In this document: piece by piece, positions 34,728 through 44,817 of the stretch
How positions within the stretch are numbered: position 1 is the first letter of the stretch
How the letters are laid out: every line of letters begins with the position of its first letter
Source of the DNA: Chytridium lagenaria
Lineage: Eukaryota > Chytridiomycota > Chytridiomycetes > Chytridiales > Chytridiaceae
Assembly: GCA_025449115.1 (NCBI GenBank)
Contig: JAHLKC010000159.1
Location: 1-64,000, forward strand
Reading direction: 5' to 3'
DNA length: 64,000 bases
Notes under the pieces: model-generated
What the model was told of the DNA's origin: nothing
Seen by the model: only the letters and a program-made list of their open reading frames with translations
Databases searched by the model: none
Program-made: the position numbers and the translations under genes

Positions 34728-36483
34728 GGAGGATGATGAAGAGGGATGGATGAGGCCGATGCTATTGACGAGAGGAGGCTGATGATGGGGAGAAGGGGAC
34801 GCCGGGGAGGTTGAAGAGGGGTGCAAGCAAAGAGGGTTGATGATAAGAATTAGCGTAAATTCACTTTATCTTTAGCTGAGGGGTCGATTAAGTCCAAGCA
34901 TGGAGGACGATTCTCTTATCCCTTTTATTTTTATCGACCTATTCTTCTTCATTATATTTTCCGTTTTATTTTATGCGCGATGGTGGAACTTGTAGTGTAC
35001 ATAATTTATCTATCGACGGGAATGGGAGGGCGAAGGAAGTGGGGAGTGTAGTTTTTTTTTTTCTTTTCTTTACTTTTGTTCTTTATTTTTTATTTTTGTT
35101 ACAACATCTGTTTGGTTGCTGGCTGCCGCTCGACGTATAAGGGTTTCAATTAAAGTGTGGAGATGCATACAGAGACAGAAAGCCGGGAAAAGAGGCACAC
35201 TCCCATTTATATCAGTAAGAAAGTGATTACGTAATGAAAGAGCGTCCTCTAAAGCGATAATTTGAAATGCGCAAACTCAAAGGATATAAAAGGAGGACTG
35301 GTATAGCATAATAAGATAAAAAGTAATTTGTGAACAGCTATCAACGTAAGATATTCACTGTTACCACAAGTAATGTATGCATTCATCACGTTTAGTTTTG
35401 TTTGAAAACTGCAGTCAGTATGTTCTAAGCGATTATGAATTGGGTTGTTTTAATTAGGGACCAGTGACGTACTTGGTAACTCGAGGTGTACATAAATCGC
35501 TTGAAATACATTTATTATATTATTACAAGTTATTATATAAGATGGCATAGGTTTTTTCTAGTGTACAATATATTGACGCTCAAGCTACTCTGGTTGATTA
35601 CGCTTATATGATCCTATACTTCGTTGGCGTCGTCACTTTAAGAAACTACGTACCTGAAAGATTGACCCAACTGAAAATGAATAAAATATTTATCATGCTG
35701 ACCATTAACAGAAGTTATGGGAAAGTTCACTATGTCGACGCGCCAGCGCCACCTCCTCAGTTGCTAGTGACGTCCGTTACCTTTTCCTGTTTATTAACAT
35801 TTTCCAACAAGACCGGCCATGTCGTCTACGGCATGCACCTGGAATATCTGCAGGTACAGAATTTCGAACATCGACGCCGTCTTATCGCCACTTAATTGTG
35901 TGGCCCCCTCTACGTAGTTACGGAAATATTAATAGCATTAGCTAAAGATGACCCGCCAGCAGCCAATACCTGCAACGTATTAACAGCACGAGGAGCGGCT
36001 TCGCAACTCCTGCGAAGTAGATTGCAGCGAAACTATGTTCTAAGTCTATCAATCGTTTATTCCTGTAGCATCTATACTCAAAGTACATATCGGGTAACAA
36101 TAAAATCGAGAAGATAAAAGAATATTTTTATAAAGTTGAAAAGGTACAATAAACCGTATACGCAAAATGTCCACTGAGAATGTATACTAAAAAGATAAAT
36201 CAGAATTATAATATTGGAACGTACTGAACAGGTACACCGCAAAAGCCACAGTAAAAAGGTACACTTAATGCGGAATATTGAAAGGAAAAGAAGCAAGATT
36301 TGTACGAAATAGAATTGATAAAAAGGCATAATGAGAAATGCAAAATGAAACGAAACGTATATCCAATTAAGGCGTGGGAGGAGCGGGAGCCGCAGGCGCA
36401 GCGGCGGGAGGTTTCTTTCTAAACGCGTTCCTCATTTAACCATTGTTCCAAATTCTTAAAGTTGTTCAAGCCTCTCCCAGCAT
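34728..36483. other. Intergenic, no gene seen
   Basis: T-rich downstream sequence of the FAXC-like gene, then AT-rich DNA. A plus-strand ORF at 35608-35895 has no motif or intron support. The segment from 36100 is the 3' flank of the repeat-protein gene on the minus strand. Confidence 0.4.
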
Positions 36484-38093
36484 CTATAGTAGCAGCGATA
36501 ATTGATCCACCCCCACCCGGCAGCCGTTGGCAGCAGCTCCTTCAGTGAGAGCAGCAGCAATACCTCCACCGTTTGAAGCAACTGTTCCCGCCAATCCAGC
36601 GGCATCAGTTCTTCCCCCTTTTCTTCTGCCTGATGCGCAGCGTAGGCATTTGCCGCAATTGAGGCAACACCTCCAGCAATCGAACCAGCAGGTCCAAGAG
36701 CACCAAGAGCACCAGAAGCATGGCCCACACCATTAGCGATTCGTTGAGACGACAAAATTCTCTTGTGCCAAGGTCCACGGTCTTTAGGTGTTCCTCCAAC
36801 CTTTCTAATCGCCTTTTGACTCTGTTGCGGTGGACTTTTTTTGCGATAGATGCAGTTACGGCAGCGGCTCCCGAGACACCCAACCCGATAGCCCCAGGAA
36901 TGACTTGACCGAAAGCCATGGAGATTCCACCAGCGTGTCCTGCAACCTTCGAGACAGTTCCAGCAATCTTTGCCAATTTCTGCGTCTTGCTCTTTTTCCT
37001 GCCCCATGAGAGATACGGTAGCGACCTTCTTAACAGCGCCCCGCAATTTCGCCTTCTTTCCTGCCCTTTTCAATACATCCTTGGACTTTGCGAGACCGTG
37101 GCGATTGCGTTTCGTTGTCTTCTTGAATCTTTGCCGGACACCCGCCTTCTTGAAATTCTTTGCTGCAATGACGGCCTTGCCGGCTTTCTTCCAGGCTCCC
37201 TTGACTCTCTTTGCAGAAGCTGGGGCACCGGCCTTCTTGAATTTTCCAGCTCCCTTTACCGCATTTCCGGCCTTCTTCCAAGCTGCCTTTGCTTTTCCAG
37301 CCGCTCCAGCCTTCTTGAATTTACCAGCTGCACGTACTGCGTTCCCAGCTTTTTTGAATGCAGCCTTTGCCTTTCCTGCCGCACCAGCCTTCTTCATTTT
37401 ACCGGCTGCACGTACTGCGTTCCCAGCTTTTTTGAATGCAGCCTTTGCCTTTCCTGCCGAACCAGCCTTATTCATTTTACCGGCAGCACGAACAGCGTTT
37501 CCGCTTTCTTGAACGCAGCCTTTCCTTTATTAGGGGCGGCAGAGGGCTTAGCGGAAGGGCGACCTGCACTTCTGGCGGGCCGGCACGCTTGGCCGTGGTT
37601 TTTCCTGCACGGGCACGACGTACGAGTCTTGGGGTGAGCTCGTCAGCATCAATCTCTTTCACGTCAAGTTCAGCACTAGCAACTTCGTCGGTTTCAAGGT
37701 TATCGGATGCGGCTTGGCCGGCGTCGAGATTCTCAGCACTAGTATTGTCAGAGGCGAGATCAGCGAGTTCACTATATCGACTGCGTCGGTATCAAGACCC
37801 TCGATAGCAAGATCTTCCGAGACGGCCTCATTTGCATCAACTTTTCGTTATCAAGGGCGTTTGCAACAACCTCGTCGGCGTCAGCTTCATTAGATTCGAC
37901 CTCTGAAACATCCACCATGTCGGCATTGGAAGATCATTGACTTGCTGGAGCGAATCTTGGGAAGACATGAGGGCAGCAGGATCAGAACGGATAGCGAGGT
38001 TGAGGGATGATTCATCGATTCCTGGCATAGGAGCTGCGGACACGGGGTGAGAGCCCATAGGGCAGTAGCGAGCAGGAGGCCTCCAATCCTCAT
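36484..38093 (-). CDS. Secreted precursor: acidic pro-region, Lys/Ala repeats, Gly/Ala C-terminal part
   Basis: It starts MRIGGLLLATALWALTP followed by VSAAPMPGID, a clear signal peptide with an Ala-x-Ala type cleavage site. An acidic stretch of about 120 residues follows (EVESNEADADEVVANALDNE, DNTSAENLDAGQAASDNLET), ending in RLVRRARAGK, a dibasic Kex2-like site. Then come four or five basic repeats of about 26 residues (KMKKAGAAGKAKAAFKKAGN, AVRAAGKF), a Lys/Arg-rich link, and a Gly/Ala-rich hydrophobic part (HAGGISMAFGQVIPGAIGLG; GALGALGPAGSIAGGVASIA). I do not recognise the family. The layout resembles precursors in which an acidic pro-part neutralises a cationic product; that is inference. 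Several frame changes (about 38050, 37915, 37840, 37530, 37000, 36740) interrupt it. Confidence 0.6.
37160..37530 (-). repeat. Lys/Ala coding repeats of about 78 bases
   Basis: Tandem units encode K(F/M)KKAGAAGKAKAAFKKAG + NAVRAAG. The first two units are nearly identical at the DNA level, and later ones diverge (AAWKKAGNAVKGAG, then a unit with an insertion). Each unit should form a cationic amphipathic helix with the sequence KKAG at both ends. The gradient of divergence suggests growth by unequal crossing-over from the N-terminal side. Confidence 0.75.
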
Positions 38094-39119
38094 GATGGAG
38101 AGAGTGGAGGTGAGAGATGGGAAGGGAGGTGAGAAGGGCGGTGATGAAAGGACTCGAGCTACTATGAGGAGATTTGAGGGAATTCAGAGCACCAGTCACG
38201 CGTAATTCTTATGTATAACGTTCGTGTCATCCAAGCAAGCGGCGTTGAGAGACACGTTGAATGTGTCTCTTGGATGCCAGCGGCGAGGAATGTCACATTG
38301 CCGATTTCGGCCTTGTTCTAAAAGATTTCTTTAACTTTTTATAAGCATGTATCACTTGCTCCGGAATGCACTTCACTGGGGTAAGCGCGCATGGCCTTGC
38401 GCGGAAGCGCAGTCTTTTTGTTCCGTCTGATTCTGCTCATGCGCCGAGGAGTAAAGATATCTATTGAATTTTGTAGATGTGTAAATACATACTTTTAGTT
38501 CATAATATGAGCTTTAGACGGCGTCAACGTCAACGATAATGGGGCAGGTGAAGGATAAAGGCGGGTTGGTGGAGGATATGAAAAAAGAGATGGGATGAAG
38601 TACGGTTAACTCGTTATTGCATTAGGTATCTTGATCGGGTATATATTCCGGTGTCAAGTCCCATTATCACAAATAAATATTATGTGCGTGTTATTAACTT
38701 ATTACAGCAAAGGCCCATTCTATGTATTGAGGAGGTGCATAGTAATGGATTACTTCATTTCTCTGGCATATCTTGAATATCTCGTCAGAACTTAATCGCA
38801 AAGAACTGAAATTTCTCGATATTCTCATTCCCGTCCATAATTATTCTTCCACATTTTTTGTCACAAAGTAAAAACCAGCGAAATGGGCGTCCTAACATAA
38901 GTTAGAAGGACTTGCATGGTGCGCGGGCTGAGGCATAATATAAGACATGAGTTTCCTCCAGTTTGAACTTCAGAGGAAACCGTTAAAGCGCTAAGCAAAG
39001 CCGTTTCTATATTAGCACTGCATCTGCGCTCACTACCAATAATATGACAAAATGATAACAGCATAGTTACATAGGTAGTGTGGTCATTATCACCTGTTTT
39101 TATGTAAATATGTAATCAA
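38094..39119. other. Intergenic, no gene seen
   Basis: AT-rich sequence upstream of the secreted precursor gene. Near 38235-38280 an imperfect inverted repeat is seen (GAGACACGTTGAATGTGTCTC). No ORF of note. Confidence 0.45.
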
Positions 39120-39310
39120 CTAAACAATCAGTCGTCATCGCTTTCTGGAGACATCGGCTACAGGGTCAAGTCAGCGTCAAGGTTGTCTATGCCGGTACAA
39201 ATTCATCAGGCTCGCTGGTGTCAAGTACACCCGAAATAAAAAAAAACAACTGTATCTTCGGAAACAGCCTCGTCGATGTCAACTGCAACATCTAGAGATT
39301 GTAATGAGAT
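39120..39310 (-). pseudogene. Decayed copy of the acidic pro-region
   Basis: Minus-strand codons read SLDVAVDIDEAVSEDTVV and, after breaks, LDTSEPDEFVPA and DNLDADL. These match the acidic part of the secreted precursor (VDANEAVSED, GLDTDAVD, ENLDAGQA). No signal peptide or basic repeats are seen around it. This looks like a relic of a duplicated family member. Confidence 0.4.
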
Positions 39311-39727
39311 TGAAAGTTGACCGAGCTTGAAGAGAATAACTTACGGGCAACCTCGTCAATCTGCTCCTAAGCTAGTAATCTGGGGATTGGCACCTTGTGG
39401 CTTGAAGAGCTTTTCGCACTCCAGCCATTTGGTATGATATGTGAAGAATATTCGAAGGTCATGAGAGCATAAAGACACGTTTGAATGCTGCTAATCCATG
39501 AGAAGGACGGTAGTTGTTGCTGTTAACCACAGGTTTACCAACTGCAAAGAAATTGTTTTCAGCAGTTCCTCCCTTCCAGAATAGAGAAAATCTACCTATC
39601 CACTTGATCCATATTGCTGGAAGCTCAGCTCCAACCTTGAAAAGACTGTGACTAAACTTATATGTCATAATACCCATCCATTATTATAGTGAATGTCATA
39701 ACCTAACCAAAAGTCCAGCATTACAAC

Positions 39728-42042
39728 ATGATGTCCGCCTCAACCATCTCTCAAAGATTGTCCACCGAGCTCTCCCAAATCCTCTGCGATCATCCTCGTT
39801 CCTGCCCCCAATCCCACTTCCCTATTTCGTCGATTTCGGATGTCAATCTCACACCCTGTTTTTGTCATCTTTTTGGAAAACTCTACCATGCTCTCAGATG
39901 GGCTGTAGTGTCATGGCTGGGGCGTTGTGGTTCTGGAATCGAGGTTTTCGAGTAGAGGGTACCTTTGTGGCTAAACTTAGTTTAGATTATAATGAAGCTT
40001 CAAACGAACCGTTGGCCGAAGAGTTGGTGGAGGACGTTCAGTCAGGCCAAGAGGAACCCAGTGAAATTGATGAAGATGGGTTGAGGCACGCGCAGACTTT
40101 TGTGCAGTTCGGTGGGAATAGATGGCCAGAAAGCCGCTTTTAAGGAAGCGCCTTTGTGTATACAGAGTGAGATTCTGGGAACGGGTGAATGTGGACCTCA
40201 TGCCACTTGTTGGAAAAAACCGACAAGAAATCCCGAATTACAAGGTTTGAACGGCCAAAGATGGCAAGAAGCTGTATTGAATACATATCATGAAACTGGT
40301 GAATTGATTATGGAATCTGTTGAAAGTGACTGCACGAAAAAGAATTTTGACGAAGGTACCGCCAACGCATATTTAATTCTTCTAATATTTATAGCTTCGG
40401 CATCTTTTGCAGATTTGAGGAGCCCGATTGCTACTGTTGTAGAACGGCTTAGTGTCAAATCAAGCATATCTTGTGCGGGAGATGTCACGCCAAAACCTCG
40501 CGACTTCACATTTCTTCACAGCGTATCTCCTAATTTAAACACGGGGTCAATCACCAATACTACAGCTAATGAGAAAATACATTATGGAAGCAAAGAAACC
40601 CTCAATTAACTTCAGAAATGCAAAAATTGAGCATCAAACAGTTACTTTGTGTATCTCGTTTACCCCAAAACGTTATCGCGGCGCAAAGTTATCGACGAAC
40701 GCAAGGAGAAGTTTCGCAACTAACATCACTGCTGCGCAAGAATGCGAAACGCCTACCCCTCGTTCCCGTCGTGAATGCTGTATCAGCAACCTCACTTCAT
40801 AAAGTCTGCCATACCGTCATCTGTTCCGTTTACCTGCGCCCGCAAGAATTTATCGATGACAGTAAGCTCTAAAACATTGTAAAGATTAATAGATTTTAAG
40901 CATCGGCGTCCCTTGCGGAATTACGAAGTTCAGTTGCAACGGTCATTGAAACTTATAGTGACCCTTCTGTAAATCATGACGGAGACGAGACGCCTAAACC
41001 TCGGACCCTCGTAACCCGTCGATTGGAATCGCTTAACGAACTTCGCGATTCTCAGGCGACTGTGGCCGGTCATACGTCAAGTGCTGACCTCTGTCCTTCC
41101 AGAAAAGATTCAGTTGTAAAAATCGACCCCTGTATCGATATTGTCGCCGCTGTGCAGAGGTGCGTTTAAATTATATAATCGTAAAAGGTTAATCAAATGT
41201 TAAGTCTAACTCGGGTCGAGGAAATGCGCTTATGGAAGTACATTGACCGCATCATCCTTCAAATGCCTTCTATTGTTGTCCCACTTCCCAAAAATCTCAT
41301 CAACGGTCTCGCGGGTTCCGTGGCTTCTTTCCGGAGCTCTCATCAAAACGGTACGTAACCCCAGTAGTTTTACAATGAATTGAATTCGTTCAGGCTTTTC
41401 CATCAAACGAGCACCATTGCTGTTACCAACAAACATTAGAGAGATGTCTTTCATGGAATTTCTTCACTATGGAGATCGCCTTAAAGTCGCTCTTATCTCT
41501 GATGATGTTGGCGAGTACATCGGTGCATTAATAGAACACGACGACTTTCTCCCCATTTCTCTAACAGCTGCCGTCATCTCGCTTTACAATACGGGACATC
41601 GTAGGCATTTCTTGTAATATTCACTATTAAACATTTTCTAGAACAAAGTCATCAACCATTCGCACAAACCACCACCCAATTCTTCCATTTCCCCTCAAAG
41701 CACCTCCCAATCCTCCACGCTCTCCTCTCCACAAACCCCGACCGTGTAAAAGCCCTTATCAGCGTCTCTGCACATATTCGCCTTATTAGTTCGACACTCT
41801 CTGCGAGCGAATACCGAAATCAGGGTGCGGTGAAAGCGATTCGGCGAATGGCGAAAGCGATTTCGGAGTTTAATGAAGATCTTGATCATATGGAGTGCTG
41901 TGAACAAATCCTGGAGGACTTTTTGAGGAATGGCGTTGGACGACTTTTTGAAGAAATGACGGAATGGAAGAATGTTGTGAGGGAGGAGAGGGGGAGACGG
42001 TTTGCGATTAGGAAGTTTGAGCATGAGTTTGCGACGTTTTGA
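39728..42042 (+). CDS. Orphan multi-exon protein
   Basis: The start is MMSASTISQRLSTELSQILC. Later exons contain two copies of a similar segment: ASASFADLRSPIATVVERLS (about 40395) and ASASLAELRSSVATVIETYS (about 40900), each followed by a GD(V/E)TPKPR motif. The C-terminal part is helical (MEFLHYGDRLKVALISDDVG, AIRRMAKAISEFNEDLDHME) and ends AIRKFEHEFATF. Short introns lie near 41160-41220, 41345-41395 and 41612-41640. No domain is recognised. Frame changes occur. The duplicated segment points to internal repeat growth. Confidence 0.45.
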
Positions 42043-42188
42043 AAGATTTCGATGTTAAGGTTGCGCTTTGCGTCGGCAAGTTAATTCTGGTTGGTTTGTA
42101 AATTATGTACTAGTTAAACAGGAGATACAAGGATGATATTATGGAGAAAATAGTCAACAACCCTCATTTTACTGAAAATTATGCGAGA

Positions 42189-43385
42189 TTATCTCTCCTC
42201 CATCTCTTCCAACGAACCTTCATCCTCGTCTTCCATCCCTTCATCTTCCACATCCGCCTCAACCCCCCTTTCCATCTCCTCCCTCGAAAATTCCCTCTCC
42301 GCTTCTTCTTCCACAGCTATCTCAATCCCCTCCCAATCCACTCCCTTCATCTCAGGAAACCAAGTCTCCCCTATCCTCCTCACAAATCTCACCAAATTCG
42401 GATATCCCATCAAAGCCTTCGTAGGTCTATCCTCCCCATCCAACCCTGCAATAAGAAATTACAGAGAAAACCGAACGCAACACAATCAAACGATGTAGGG
42501 TGTTCTGTGCTCATGAAATAGTCGTCTCCACCGAGGAGCGAAGAAAGCGAGGCGAAACGCGTGTTCAGGAAGGGCGAGGCCTTCAGCTTCGGTCAGACAG
42601 TGTGCAGTGAGACGTTGATTTTCCGCTTGCCGTTTTGCAAGAAACGGGACAAGAAAATACTTAACCGCAGCGGGGGCTTTTGGGAACAAGCAACGTTTCA
42701 ACCATCCACTATTCCGCTTCTTCCATCTATAATAAACCAACTACAAACAAAAATCAACACCGCATAAACTTTTGTATACCTAAAACCTGTTTCCCAATTC
42801 CATCCTCCAACATGCTTCGATACGCTTCCATAGCAGACCGACCAGCAGGCATGACCTGTTTATCAATAGAAACATCGTACTTTTCTTGCAGCCATTTAAT
42901 AGAGAATTGAGAGTCGGGGATCTGAATATCGTTGTAGGTGATGTAGGGTTTCTTTCCCTTTTTAGAGAAGGGGGAGTCTGTGCAGAGGATGTAGGGGATG
43001 GACGAGACGCGGAGGTAGGTTTCGAGTTTCAGGCAGTAGGCGGACTGTGGTGTTAAGTTAGAAAAGTATGCATACTGAAACAAACTGGATGGAAAACATC
43101 GGAACGCAATTCAACTATTTCTTAAAACACTGAACTCACATAGGAAGGTATCCCGGGATGTAAAGTCGGCCTTGCGAAGGCATGCAACACCACAGTATCC
43201 GGAGGGAACCTTGATGTCAAGACTTTTCCGGTAAAGTTGCCCCTCAAGTACGCAACTGAGATGATGCCTATCGATATCGATGAAACGAGCAGTAAGAATG
43301 TCGCTGCGGTGGTAAAGGATCCGTCTGCATCTGTGAAGGTCTCCAGCATGATCGGCAGTTGAGTGACAATTTTTTGAGAGGACAT
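42189..43385 (-). CDS. FAXC/metaxin-like GST-fold protein, copy 2
   Basis: It shares all parts with copy 1: N-terminal membrane segment (TAATFLLLVSSISIGIISVA), GST_N (SAYCLKLETYLRVSSIPYI, KGKKPYITYNDIQIPDSQF, IKWLQEKYDVSID), GST_C (AMEAYRSMLEDGIGKQ, LLGGDDYFMSTEHPTSFDCV, YPNLVRFVRRIGETWFPEM) and an acidic tail (EGMEDEDEGSLEEMEER). Intron positions match (after HPGIPSY and after DGIGKQ). It lies in the opposite orientation about 7.5 kb away, so the pair is an old inverted duplication. Frame changes occur near 42560 and 42470. Confidence 0.75.
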
Positions 43386-43628
43386 CTTGGTGGGATGCGT
43401 TCAAGAAGCGGAGCTCGGCTATGGATTTTTACAATCTGTATCTTCTGAAGATTAAAGAAAAAAACTTTGCGGTTCTATTGACGAATTTTAGTCAACAGCA
43501 ATAGATATATAAAATTACAAAGTGCAAAAGGTGCGCGAAAGCAGAAAAGGGTGTCGTTGGTTTCTTGCAAGAAGTTAGCGAAAGATCAGAAAAAGTATTC
43601 GAGAGGTTTCAGAAGAATGATTATATGA

Positions 43629-43669
43629 TTGCAAAAAAAAACAAAAAAAAAAAAAAAAAAAAAAAACAA
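43629..43669. repeat. A-rich homopolymer tract
   Basis: About 35 A with three C or G interruptions. There is no evidence that it is a retroelement tail, since no coding sequence precedes it. Confidence 0.7.
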
Positions 43670-43718
43670 AGGCCGCAAGACTGTAAACGCTTGGAAAAGG
43701 TCAGCCACGCCTGAAGTT

Positions 43719-44036
43719 TTAATAGTATCCAGTCACGATGAACTCGCGATCGGACCGACTGAAATGGAATCCCCCGTCGGTCCCTCGTAGCAACCGCACC
43801 GTTCCCGTCGCAGAACTCGAACTATCCGTTCCAGTTAGCAGAGGATCCAAAGCCAGCACAAGCTCTCCCGCCCACAGATACTGTTGCGCAATCTTTATCA
43901 AGTAAGCTTTAAACGCCGTAAGGTTAACTTGGCCTTCGTCTGAATGATCAAAATATTGACCGTACCAGTACGGGCGGGGTAAACGGACCATCCTCGAATG
44001 TAAGTTTACCGTCACGGAGGGCAGAGACTTCGGCAT
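43719..44036 (-). CDS. Hypothetical protein, 105 residues
   Basis: An intact frame starts MPKSLPSVTVNLHSRMVRLP and contains aromatic-rich PYWYGQYFDHSDEGQVNLTA and the helix FKAYLIKIAQQYLWAGELVL, ending DREFIVTGYY. It could be a whole small gene or the last exon of a longer one; the upstream region has no clear exon. The family is not recognised. Confidence 0.4.
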   Translation of the reverse strand: MPKSLPSVTVNLHSRMVRLPRPYWYGQYFDHSDEGQVNLTAFKAYLIKIAQQYLWAGELVLALDPLLTGTDSSSSATGTVRLLRGTDGGFHFSRSDREFIVTGYY

Positions 44037-44817
44037 CAGCTAAAGGGACCCCAAGCATCGATCAAGACGTCCAAATATGAAGACTTGAGGAGTACAGATG
44101 TGGAGCTGGATGACGGCGTCATTTCTTCAAAACACAAACATCTGATCAGCTCAACAAAAAAGTTTGTTTCACAAGATTCTGTTTGTCATTTTGCCCTCCA
44201 GCCTCTTCAGTCGTTTTCAAAGTGCAGCACGAGAGTCAGCTAACACCGTCATCGATGCGCTCTGAACGCCTTCAACAATAGCACCTTGCCATTGTGCCCA
44301 CACGCATATGCGGGGCTAGGCAACCGATATCTTACGCAGCATCGGCGGATGTGGTGGACGAGAAACTCATCGTTTGGTGTCGTCAAAGACGTTTGAAGGT
44401 GTGATTTACATGATTACCATCATCTCGCTCTCCTCATCAGAACGATGGCAATCGCATCAACAGGAGCTCTTTGTTATTCACTCACCACCTTTTTTCGAAT
44501 TCCGATTCTTTCGTCAGACGTTTGCAAGAGCCTGTCGACCACCTTACACCTACAACCCCGATCCTGCCCTTCTGCACAGTCTGTGCTTGACGACATCGGC
44601 GGACATCATCCATCAAAGTTACATCTGGAAGAACGCTAATCACTTTAAACGTAGATTCTACCCGTGAGCTCTTTACCATCGTTGTCATTTTGTTTTCTTG
44701 GAAGTCAGGGCAGGCTCTAATCATACTTCACAGACTATGCGGTCCACAAGCCAACGCATTGACACTTCAGTATTGATCAACGTCATTAGAAAGATGGCAG
44801 AAAGAGTCCAAGTGACT

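Noticed and set aside
36918..37637. Long plus-strand ORF antisense to the Lys/Ala repeat gene
   Set aside because: It is the complement of the repeat tract. The minus strand has a signal peptide and structured repeats and explains the open frame.
43629..43669. A-rich tract as a possible retrocopy tail
   Set aside because: No coding or repeat sequence precedes it on either strand, and no flanking duplication is seen.
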